Shown here one piece after another: positions 9,672-16,433 of a stretch of DNA of 21,381 nt. Source of the DNA: Mycolicibacterium porcinum (GTDB taxonomy: Bacteria > Actinomycetota > Actinomycetes > Mycobacteriales > Mycobacteriaceae); contig MSTD01000021.1 in assembly GCA_001942045.1 (NCBI GenBank), positions 7,620-29,000 on the forward strand. Direction: 5' to 3'. Below the pieces are notes generated by a model. That model saw only the letters and a program-made list of their open reading frames with translations, was not told the DNA's origin and made no database searches. Positions within the stretch are counted from its first letter, which is position 1; every line of letters starts with the position of its first letter. A program made the position numbers and the translations under genes.

Positions 9672-9965
9672 ATGCAACCGTTGATGCACAATCCGGCCGC
9701 CGAAGGTATTGCGGCACAGGTGATCGCAAACGCCGCGCGCGGACTGGCCGGCGGCACCGCCGCTTCGGCAGCCGTCACCGCACTGGTTCCGGCCGGGGCC
9801 GATGAGGTCTCTGCCATTGCCGCTGCGGCCTTCGCCAGCGAAGGTGTCGAGGCCTTGACGGTGAACACGGCCGCCCAGGAAGAGTTGGCTCGCGCCGGCG
9901 CCGGGTACCTGGAGGCCTCGACCATCTACAAGACGGTCGACGCGGCCAACGCGGCCACGCTTTAA
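9672..9965 (+). CDS. pe35: PE35, PE-family ESX-1 substrate
   Basis: The product is 97 aa, against 99 in M. tuberculosis. It is a PE-family helical hairpin that dimerises with PPE68 and is exported by ESX-1. The family core LVPAGADEVSAIAAAAFASEG lies at about residues 38-58. The secretion motif YKTVD (Tyr86-Asp90) is near the C-terminus, and there is no PGRS or other extension. The ATG at 9672 gives MQPLMHNPAAEGI, with an AGGGGAG-like site just upstream at 9659-9664. An earlier in-frame ATG at 9597 would add 25 residues unlike any PE start and would put the start codon inside a stem. ppe68 follows after 35 bp. Confidence 0.92.
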   Translation: MQPLMHNPAAEGIAAQVIANAARGLAGGTAASAAVTALVPAGADEVSAIAAAAFASEGVEALTVNTAAQEELARAGAGYLEASTIYKTVDAANAATL

Positions 9966-10000
9966 CAGGCACGATTCGTCAGAGTTAGGCTCACCCAGCA

Positions 10001-11329
10001 ATGGTCCTCGCACCGCCTGTTCCACCGACTTGGTTCGCATTGCCGCCAGAGGTGAACACCGCCCGCTTGATGGTCGGCGCCGGCCCGGCGCCGATGCTGC
10101 AGGCGGCAGCGGGATGGGAAGGGCTGGCGATCCTGCTGGAGACCCAGGCCGACGAACTCGCCGGGGCGCTCAGCAACCTGACCTCGGTATGGAGCGGAGC
10201 GGCGAGTGAACGTGCCGTTGCCGCGACGATGCCGATGATCATGTGGTTGCGGACCATGGTGCTGCAAGCCCAGAAGCGGGCCCTGCAGGCAAACGCTCAG
10301 GCGAGTTCGTACAGCCTGGCGCTGGCAACGACGCCGCCGATTCCGGAGATCGAGCAGAACCACGTCACCAACGCTGTCCTGAATGCAACCAACTTTCTCG
10401 GTATCAACACCGTGCCTATCGGGTTGAACGAGATGGATTACTTCGTGCGGATGTGGAACCAGGCGGCCGGTGCGATGGAGACCTACCACGCCGAAACCAC
10501 CGTGAACCTGTTGTTCGAGCCATTCGTCCCGATGAAGCCGATTGTGATTCCTGGGGTGGGCGAGACAACAGTGGCTGCGACGCTGGCGGGGACTGCGCCG
10601 CGGGTCGCCGAGGGGCTGATGCGCAACGCAGTGGTCGAGGGCATCAGCATCATGACCACGATGGAATCGGTCAAGTTGGCCGCCGGCAGTGTTGCGAACC
10701 AGGTCGCGTTCGCCGAGGAGCGCGCGGTCGGCGCGGCGACCAAGGGTGAGCACGCTTCGCAGCAGGAGCAGGACCCGAGCAACCAGCAGAAGAACCCTCT
10801 GCAGCAGGGCATGCAGATGGCGATGCAGATGGGATCGCAGGCAGCGCAGATCCCAGGGCAGGTCATGCAGATGGTGCAGAGCCCGATGCAACAGCTGACG
10901 CAGCCGCTGCAGCAGGCGACCCAGATGGTCAGCCAGTTCAGCAGCATGGGCAGCAACAATTCGGGCATCCAGTCCGGGTTGATGGGGGCTACGCCGTTCT
11001 CGAATCACCCGCTGGCCGGCGGGACGGGTCCGAGTTCAGGATCTGGCCTGGTGCGTGCGACCTCGTTGCCGGGCGCCGGCGGATCTCCCCCGCGTACGGC
11101 GCTGTTGTCCTCGATGCTGGGCATCAGTGGGGACGCAAAACCGGCCGCCATGTCCGGCGCTTCGGGCGCAGCAGGACCGGTGGCACCGGTGGGGTCGAGC
11201 GGTGGCGGTGCGCCGATGACCGGTGCCGGCAAGGGCAAGGGCAAGACCGAAGAGAAGACGAAGGACGCGCTCGTCGCACCGACGGCGTTGACGTACGACC
11301 AAACTCAAAACGAAGACGACGACTGGTGA
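10001..11329 (+). CDS. ppe68: PPE68, PPE-family ESX-1 protein
   Basis: The product is 442 aa, longer than the M. tuberculosis protein (368 aa). The N-terminal PPE domain (about 1-180) has the Pro-Pro-Glu motif at 15-17, WSG at 64-66, and the strongly conserved block around NATNFLGINTVPIGLNEMDY. Residues about 250-320 are a Met/Gln-rich amphipathic stretch (MQMAMQMGSQAAQIPGQ and onward, including the family-like PMQQLTQPLQQ). This is followed by a Gly/Ser/Pro-rich tail with SNHPLAGGTGPSSG and an acidic end, EDDDW. PPE68 pairs with PE35, is expected to bind EspG1, and interacts with Esx proteins. The additional length is mostly the Met/Gln stretch, which resembles a segment of the EspJ-like protein further on. 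Confidence 0.94.
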   Translation: MVLAPPVPPTWFALPPEVNTARLMVGAGPAPMLQAAAGWEGLAILLETQADELAGALSNLTSVWSGAASERAVAATMPMIMWLRTMVLQAQKRALQANAQASSYSLALATTPPIPEIEQNHVTNAVLNATNFLGINTVPIGLNEMDYFVRMWNQAAGAMETYHAETTVNLLFEPFVPMKPIVIPGVGETTVAATLAGTAPRVAEGLMRNAVVEGISIMTTMESVKLAAGSVANQVAFAEERAVGAATKGEHASQQEQDPSNQQKNPLQQGMQMAMQMGSQAAQIPGQVMQMVQSPMQQLTQPLQQATQMVSQFSSMGSNNSGIQSGLMGATPFSNHPLAGGTGPSSGSGLVRATSLPGAGGSPPRTALLSSMLGISGDAKPAAMSGASGAAGPVAPVGSSGGGAPMTGAGKGKGKTEEKTKDALVAPTALTYDQTQNEDDDW

Positions 11330-11420
11330 CGCGTCGATCGATTACAGACTTCCCGGCCGCGTGGTCGGAAGACTCGCCAATGACTTGGTGGGGACACTGG
11401 AAAATTAAGGGGAATCAGAC

Positions 11421-11729
11421 ATGGGGTTGAAAGTAGATCCTGCCGTCCTCGCTCAGGAGGCGGACAACTTCGGACGCATCGCCGGTGAGCTCAAGACGGT
11501 GATGAGCCACGTCGAGATGATCGGCAACACGCTGAAGGGCAACTTGAACAGCCCGGCTGCCGGTGCGGCTGCGCAGAGCGCGCTGAACCGCTTCCATGAG
11601 GCCGCTTCCAAGGTGAACCAGGAGCTCGATGAGATCTCCACGAACCTTCACCTCGGCAACAAGAACTACGGCTCGGCCGATGAGGACCACGGCAGCAACC
11701 TCGCGTCCACGATGAACATCAACCACTGA
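11421..11729 (+). CDS. esxB: EsxB (CFP-10), atypical: WXG motif lost
   Basis: The product is 102 aa (100 in M. tuberculosis). It is the helical-hairpin partner of EsxA and carries the export signal for the pair. Conserved features include LAQEADNFGRIAGELK in helix 1 and RFHEAASKVNQELDEISTNL in helix 2. The inter-helix WXG is absent: the corresponding residues are Leu42-Asn43-Ser44 (KGNLNSPAAG). The YxxxD motif is YGSAD (83-87). The C-terminus is LASTMNINH, which keeps the Leu-x-Ser-x-Met pattern of the EccCb1-binding tail but runs two residues longer. The ATG at 11421 follows AAGGGGA at 11407-11413. The gap to esxA is 40 bp and the genes are probably co-transcribed. Confidence 0.95.
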   Translation: MGLKVDPAVLAQEADNFGRIAGELKTVMSHVEMIGNTLKGNLNSPAAGAAAQSALNRFHEAASKVNQELDEISTNLHLGNKNYGSADEDHGSNLASTMNINH

Positions 11730-11769
11730 CCTACCGATTTGATCGACCACAAGACTAAGGAGAACTCGC

Positions 11770-12066
11770 ATGAGTGACGGTTCAATCGACTACAACTTCA
11801 ATGGCATCGAAGGTGATGCGGGGGACCTCATGGGCGCCGTCGCCCAGACCCAGGGTCACCTCGACGAGGGCCAGAGCTCGCTCGCCACGCTGACCAACAT
11901 GTGGGAAGGCGAGGCCAAGGAAGCCTGGCTGACGCTGCAGACCCGCTGGGATCAGAACGCGGCTGAGCTCAACGCCGCGCTGAAGGATCTCTCGCATGCC
12001 ATCAGCGAGGCCGGTCAGGGCATGGCCTCGACTGAGGCGGGTGTGGCCGCGACATTCGGCGGTTAA
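11770..12066 (+). CDS. esxA: EsxA (ESAT-6)
   Basis: The product is 98 aa (95 in M. tuberculosis). It is a secreted WXG100 protein that forms a four-helix heterodimer with EsxB and is implicated in membrane damage in pathogens. Visible features are the N-terminal NFNGIEGDAGDL, LDEGQSSL in helix 1, an intact WEG motif at 45-47, and the highly conserved second helix and tail ISEAGQGMASTEAGVAATF. The N-terminus carries a few more residues (SDGSIDY) than M. tuberculosis EsxA, and the protein is clearly divergent in mid-sequence (MWEGEAKEAWLTLQTRWDQ). A strong AAGGAG site lies at 11757-11762 before the ATG. A 12-bp hairpin follows the stop codon. Confidence 0.96.
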   Translation: MSDGSIDYNFNGIEGDAGDLMGAVAQTQGHLDEGQSSLATLTNMWEGEAKEAWLTLQTRWDQNAAELNAALKDLSHAISEAGQGMASTEAGVAATFGG

Positions 12067-12087
12067 CAGGACCCGTGCACACACAGC

Positions 12088-12139
12088 GTGGTGGGCGGGA
12101 AGTTCGGATCGTCTGGTGATGGTCGAACCCGCCCACCAC
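12088..12139 (+). terminator. Long hairpin between esxA and espI
   Basis: GTGGTGGGCGGG (12088-12099) is perfectly complementary to CCCGCCCACCAC (12128-12139). After a 3-nt bulge (12100-12102) the stem continues as TTCG (12103-12106) with CGAA (12124-12127), leaving a 17-nt loop. It starts 21 bp after the esxA stop. No T run follows, so it may be a non-canonical terminator, a 3' stabilising structure for the abundant esxB-esxA message, or a partial read-through control for espI-eccD1. Confidence 0.5.
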
Positions 12140-12195
12140 TTGTGCTTGGGTGTAAAGATCTATTTGTCTGTATTTGACTATCTGAGGGGTCCCCA

Positions 12196-13626
12196 ATGTC
12201 GGCCGACTATGACCGGCTCTTTCACTCGTCGGAACCGGGTAAGCCGGTCGACGATGCCACGGCGATCGTGGACAGAGATGCCATCCTGAAGGCCGCGGCC
12301 GCTGCGCCGCCACCGCCTCCCCCGGTCGGGGAGACCAGTGCCACGGATCTGCCCGTGGACCCTGCGGCCCGTACGGCACCCACTCAGACCCAATCTGCCG
12401 CGCAGCCGCGGCATGCAGAGACGCCGCAGATGCCTGCGCCGATGCCGCAGCCGCCGGCGACTGCGCCGCAGTGGCCGCAGAACCCCATGCTCCGGGCGCC
12501 GCAGCAGCAGTTCGGCCAGGGCGCTCGACACGAGCAGCCGCGCACTGCGCCCGGCCCGGTCGCGCGCGTTGCTCCTGGACCCGCGCCGTCACAGTTCGCC
12601 GATGTCGATCCTGAGATCAGCGGTGCGTGGCGGGCCGGACAGGCCATCCCGACGCCGGCGGCACCGGGTCCCACCTCTGCAGCGACGATGGGCAACCACC
12701 GCGCGATCGACGCGTTGTCGCACGTCGGGGTGAAGACCGGCGTGAAGATGCCGTCCCAGCGTGGATGGCGGCACTGGCTGTATCTGACGACGCGGATCAA
12801 TCTCGGTCTGTCGCCCGATGAGATCTACGAGCTTGAACTGCACAACCGGATTCGGCGTAATGCCCGCGATTCGTACCAGATCGGCGTGTTCGGTCTGAAG
12901 GGTGGCGTCGGCAAGACAGCCGTCACCGTCGCGCTGGGATCGGCGATGGCCAAGGTCCGCGGCGACCGCATCTTGGCGATCGATGCCGACCCCGACGGCG
13001 GTAACCTGGCCGACCGGGCCGGACGTCAGTCCGCGGCGACGATCTCCGATCTGCTTGCCGACCAGGAACTGTCGCGCTACAACGACATTCGTGCCTACAC
13101 GAGCATGAACGGGTCGAACCTCGAGGTGCTCTCGTCCGAGGACTACAGCGGCGCGCAACGCGAGTTCAACGACGAGGACTGGAAGGGCGCCACCGCGGTG
13201 GTGTCGCGCTATTACAACCTCGTCCTCGCTGACTGCGGGGCCGGGCTGTTCCAGAAGGCGTCCCGCGGAGTGCTGTCGACCGTGTCCGGCATGGTCATCG
13301 TGGCCAGCGCCTCGATCGACGGGGCCCGACAGGCCGCCATCACCATGGACTGGTTGCGCCAGAACGGCTATCAGGATCTGCTCGGCCGGTCCTGCGTCGT
13401 CATCAACCACGTGACCCCGGGCAAGCCGAATGTCGACGTCGAGGATCTGGTGCAGCAGTTCGAGCGGCACGTGCCCCCGGGCCGTGTCATCGTCCTGCCC
13501 TGGGACAAACACATCGCAGCGGGCACCGAGATTCAGCTCGAGCTGCTCAGCGACACGTATCAGCGGCGCATCACCGAGCTGGCCGCTGCGCTGTCCGACG
13601 ATTTCGACAGGCTTGAACGCCGTTGA
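12196..13626 (+). CDS. espI: EspI, Pro-rich ParA/MinD-like ATPase of ESX-1
   Basis: The product is 476 aa, shorter than M. tuberculosis EspI (666 aa). Residues 1 to about 170 are Pro/Ala/Gln-rich and low-complexity, including a six-proline run. The C-terminal half is a P-loop ATPase of the ParA/MinD/SIMIBI type with the deviant Walker A KGGVGKT at 235-241, then ILAIDADPDGGNLADRAG and LVLADCGAGL. In M. tuberculosis EspI is reported to shut down ESX-1 when ATP is low. The length difference is in the Pro-rich part; the ATPase half looks complete. The ATG at 12196 follows GAGGGG at 12183-12188. The stop overlaps the eccD1 TTG start (TTGA, 4 nt), so the two are coupled. Confidence 0.9.
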   Translation: MSADYDRLFHSSEPGKPVDDATAIVDRDAILKAAAAAPPPPPPVGETSATDLPVDPAARTAPTQTQSAAQPRHAETPQMPAPMPQPPATAPQWPQNPMLRAPQQQFGQGARHEQPRTAPGPVARVAPGPAPSQFADVDPEISGAWRAGQAIPTPAAPGPTSAATMGNHRAIDALSHVGVKTGVKMPSQRGWRHWLYLTTRINLGLSPDEIYELELHNRIRRNARDSYQIGVFGLKGGVGKTAVTVALGSAMAKVRGDRILAIDADPDGGNLADRAGRQSAATISDLLADQELSRYNDIRAYTSMNGSNLEVLSSEDYSGAQREFNDEDWKGATAVVSRYYNLVLADCGAGLFQKASRGVLSTVSGMVIVASASIDGARQAAITMDWLRQNGYQDLLGRSCVVINHVTPGKPNVDVEDLVQQFERHVPPGRVIVLPWDKHIAAGTEIQLELLSDTYQRRITELAAALSDDFDRLERR

Positions 13627-15155
13627 CCGCGACAGCAGCTGCCGCCGAGACATCAAGCGCGACACCGAACAAGCCGTCAACCACGAGGGTCACCATCCTC
13701 ACCGGTAAGCGGTTGACGGATCTGGTGTTGCCGGCCACCGCGCCGATCGAAACCTACATCGACGAAACCGTCAGTGTGCTCGGTGAATTGCTCGAGGACA
13801 CGCCGAAGGACACTCTCGCCGGGTTCGACTTCTCCGAACAGGGCATGTGGGCGTTCGCCCGCCCGGGTGCTCCGCCATTGAAGGCCGACGAGTCGCTTGA
13901 TGACGCCGGCGTAGTGGACGGTTCGCTGCTGACATTGGTTTCGGTCAGCCGCACCGAGCGGTACCGCCCGCTGGTCGAGGACGTGATCGACGCGATCGCG
14001 GTGCTCGATGAGTCGCCGGTGTTCGACCGCACCGCGTTGGATCGCTTTGTCGGACTGGCTATTCCGGCGGTCGCCACCGTCATCACGGTCATGGCGCTGC
14101 TCTCCTGGAGCGGTGCCGGCCAGGGCTGGTGGTGGGCGGCGGCGCTGGGAGTGTTCGGCCTGGGGCTGCTCGGAGGTAGCTTCGCTGCGCAGGGTCGCTA
14201 CCAGAACCTGGACTTGGCCGAGAGCCTGCTACTGGCCTCGACGATCGTGCTGGCCGGCGCCGCCGCGCTGGCTGTGCCGTTGCCGTATGACGCGGATTCC
14301 CTTGGCGCGCCACAGTTGGCCGGCGCGGGTGCGGTAGTGCTTCTGCTGACGCTGGCAACTCGTGGTGGGCCTCGTCGGCGGGCCGATGTCGCGTCGTTCC
14401 TCGCGGTATTGGCGATCGCCGTCACCGGTGGAGCGATCGCCGTCGGATACGGCGCAGGCGTGTGGGTGCCTGCAGGTGCCATCGCCTTCGGATTGATCGT
14501 GGTGACCAACGCCGCCAAACTCACTGTTGCCGTGGCGCGTATCGCGTTACCGCCGATCCCGGTGCCCGGTGAGACGGTGTCCAACGACGAACTGCTCGAC
14601 CCAGTCATCACACCCGATGAGGTTGACGACGCGTCGCCCACGTGGAAGGCGATCATCGCCTCGGTGCCGGAATCGGCTGCACGCCTGCAGGAACGCAGCC
14701 TGCTGACCCGCCAGCTGTTGATCGGATTCCTGTCGGCCGGTGCGCTGGTCCTGTCGATCGGTGCGATTGCAGTTGTGGTGCAAGGCCATTTCTTCGTACA
14801 CAGCATGATCGTGGCCGGACTCGTGACAGTGATCTGCGGCTTCCGGTCCCGGCTCTATGCCGAGCGCTGGTGCTCGTGGGCGTTGCTTGCGGCGGCGATT
14901 GCCGTTCCCACCGGCGTGATGGTGCGCTTGTGCCTATGGAATCCGGGTAACGCCTGGCTGGTGCTGGCCATCTATACAGCCGTGGCGTTGGTCGCCCTGA
15001 TCGCCGTGGGAGCCACTGACTCAGTACGCCGGGTGTCGCCGGTCACCAAGCGGATCCTGGAATTGGCCGACGGCGCCGCCATCGCAGCAGTGATCCCACT
15101 GCTGCTCTGGATCGCAGGGGTGTACGACATACTGCGAAACCTGCGCTTGCACTGA
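13623..15155 (+). CDS. eccD1: EccD1, multi-spanning membrane channel component of ESX-1
   Basis: The product is 510 aa (511 in M. tuberculosis). A ubiquitin-like N-terminal domain (about residues 20-105, TTRVTILTGKRLTDLVLP and VVDGSLLTLVSVSRTERYRP) is followed by a linker and, from about residue 141, a series of hydrophobic helices consistent with the 11 transmembrane segments of EccD. The conserved cytosolic loop reads VARIALPPIPVPGETVSNDE. EccD forms dimers lining the membrane core of the secretion complex. The start is a TTG at 13623 overlapping the espI stop; there is no in-frame ATG near the Ubl domain, and the length and alignment to the family support this TTG. The C-terminus (WIAGVYDILRNLRLH) is complete. 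Confidence 0.95.
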   Translation: MTATAAAAETSSATPNKPSTTRVTILTGKRLTDLVLPATAPIETYIDETVSVLGELLEDTPKDTLAGFDFSEQGMWAFARPGAPPLKADESLDDAGVVDGSLLTLVSVSRTERYRPLVEDVIDAIAVLDESPVFDRTALDRFVGLAIPAVATVITVMALLSWSGAGQGWWWAAALGVFGLGLLGGSFAAQGRYQNLDLAESLLLASTIVLAGAAALAVPLPYDADSLGAPQLAGAGAVVLLLTLATRGGPRRRADVASFLAVLAIAVTGGAIAVGYGAGVWVPAGAIAFGLIVVTNAAKLTVAVARIALPPIPVPGETVSNDELLDPVITPDEVDDASPTWKAIIASVPESAARLQERSLLTRQLLIGFLSAGALVLSIGAIAVVVQGHFFVHSMIVAGLVTVICGFRSRLYAERWCSWALLAAAIAVPTGVMVRLCLWNPGNAWLVLAIYTAVALVALIAVGATDSVRRVSPVTKRILELADGAAIAAVIPLLLWIAGVYDILRNLRLH

Positions 15156-15181
15156 CGATTAACGGCAACACGGGGGACTCA

Positions 15182-15487
15182 GTGGGTGACCAACTACAAG
15201 TTGATCCTGACGCGTTGACCACTGCTGGTGCCGTGTTTTCGGAGGCGGGATCGCAGCTGTCCAACCTGCAAGTGGACGGCCCGCTGTTGACGGCGGCCGG
15301 TGGAGTGCCGGGTCTCTGTACGGCAGATGCCTGTCGGACGGCGGGCACCGCGTTGGTTGGGCAGAAGGATGCGGCCGCGAAGGAAACCGCCGGGTACTCC
15401 ACAGATCTGAGTGCGGCCGCGGTGAAGTACCGCGAGACAGATGCCGGCTCAGGGTCCGCAATTGGACAGGCAATGCCGGGGTCTTAA
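15182..15487 (+). CDS. Small EspC/EspF-like secreted protein with a CxxxxC turn
   Basis: The product is 101 aa, with a GTG start at 15182 preceded by GGGGGA at 15172-15177. It begins GDQLQVDPDALTTAG and shows two helices separated by a Gly/Pro-rich turn. It ends with KYRETD, a YxxxD export motif (Tyr83-Asp87). This architecture fits the EspC/EspF (DUF2580-like) family of type VII secretion-associated proteins. Two cysteines, Cys46 and Cys51, lie in the turn (LCTADAC) and could form a local disulfide after export. It sits 26 bp after eccD1 and directly ahead of an EspJ-like gene, the same small-plus-large arrangement as EspF with EspE or EspC with EspA, so I infer they are partners. I do not recognise a specific M. 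tuberculosis ortholog. Confidence 0.72.
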   Translation: MGDQLQVDPDALTTAGAVFSEAGSQLSNLQVDGPLLTAAGGVPGLCTADACRTAGTALVGQKDAAAKETAGYSTDLSAAAVKYRETDAGSGSAIGQAMPGS

Positions 15488-15613
15488 CGTGTTGATACGG
15501 CCGGTACCTGATGGATTGGCGCAAACGGGTCGTGTGAAGGCCCGTTAAGCTGACTGTTGCTGACGTTGTCACTGGTATCGGGCGTGCCGTGAGTTGTACG
15601 AGGGGAATGGCTG

Positions 15614-16399
15614 ATGGGGTATCCGGGGGTCCGTGTCGATACGGAGAAACTTGGCTGGGACCCTGCCGAAGTGACGGTGCCGGAAGTGCCGACCGTCAAA
15701 AACCCGCCAGATCCGCTGAGTGTCTTGGCGGGAGCTGTGATGCCGCAGTACCGGGGTCAGGTGGCGAAGCAAGTTGCTGACACCCGCGCTCGCGAAGAAC
15801 GATTTGCCGCAAACTTGAGGGGCGCTCAGACCGCATACGGCGGCAGTGATGGCGCCGGCGGGGACCAGATCAGTGGTGCGGCGGGCGGCTTGCCTGATCC
15901 GGCCGACGCGTTCGGCGCCGGCCCTCCGGCCGGTGCGGCAGCGGGTGCGTCGGGAGGCGATTCTGGGGCTAGCCAGTTGAGCCAAATCATGGGCATCGCC
16001 ATGCAGGTTGGCCAGCAAGCGATGCAGGTTCCTATGCAGGCGGTTGGTATGGCGGGGCAGATGGTGCAACCCGTGGTCCAAGGGGTGCAAGGCATCGTGC
16101 AGCAAGCGACCCAGGCATCAGAGAAATCGGGCGAGGGTTCCAAGGGCAACGACGCTCACAGCGGAGCTCCGAGCGATGGCGCTGCTGGACCGGAAACCCC
16201 GGCAGAAAAGCCTCAGGAAAAAGACAAGAAGGACGATCAGAAGTCCGAGGACGACAAGAAGGACGAGTCGCGGGCCGGGGCCCACGCCGGTCATGGGCCG
16301 CAGGCCCCAGTGGGCACCCCGCAGGGGGAACCGTCGCAGCCTGGACAGGCACCACGGCATGGGCGGATGACTGAGACACCACCGGAGGTTGCGCTGTGA
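15614..16399 (+). CDS. espJ: EspJ-like ESX-1 secreted protein
   Basis: The product is 261 aa (M. tuberculosis EspJ is 280). The N-terminal part (about 1-85) is a helical region with the type VII motif YGGSD (Tyr75-Asp79), preceded by VAKQVADTRAREERFAANLR, laid out like the EspJ N-terminus. Next come a Gly/Ala-rich linker, a Met/Gln-rich amphipathic segment (126 to about 160, MGIAMQVGQQAMQVPMQ and onward), then a charged Lys/Asp/Glu cluster (EKDKKDDQKSEDDKKDESR) and a Pro/Gly tail. No membrane segment or signal peptide is seen. The ATG at 15614 follows GAGGGG at 15600-15605. The position immediately after the eccD1 region matches espJ. I am confident it is an Esp substrate, less so that it is a true ortholog. 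Confidence 0.62.
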   Translation: MGYPGVRVDTEKLGWDPAEVTVPEVPTVKNPPDPLSVLAGAVMPQYRGQVAKQVADTRAREERFAANLRGAQTAYGGSDGAGGDQISGAAGGLPDPADAFGAGPPAGAAAGASGGDSGASQLSQIMGIAMQVGQQAMQVPMQAVGMAGQMVQPVVQGVQGIVQQATQASEKSGEGSKGNDAHSGAPSDGAAGPETPAEKPQEKDKKDDQKSEDDKKDESRAGAHAGHGPQAPVGTPQGEPSQPGQAPRHGRMTETPPEVAL

Positions 16400-16433
16400 T
16401 TGGGATGAGTAGTGCCTACGAAGGAGTGCTTCA

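Noticed and set aside
9962..11008. Long open frame on the minus strand opposite ppe68 (348 codons)
   Set aside because: It mirrors the codon structure of a convincing PPE gene, its translation is His/Arg/Leu-rich low-complexity sequence with no family features, and such shadows are common in GC-rich DNA.
12589..13680. Long minus-strand open frame opposite espI (363 codons)
   Set aside because: It lies antisense to the conserved ATPase domain of EspI, has no recognisable domain, and there is no support for antisense genes anywhere else in the window.
15524..15546. AACGGG/CCCGTT inverted repeat between the 101-aa gene and espJ
   Set aside because: A 6-bp stem with an 11-nt loop and no T run is expected by chance in GC-rich sequence and is too weak to call a terminator.
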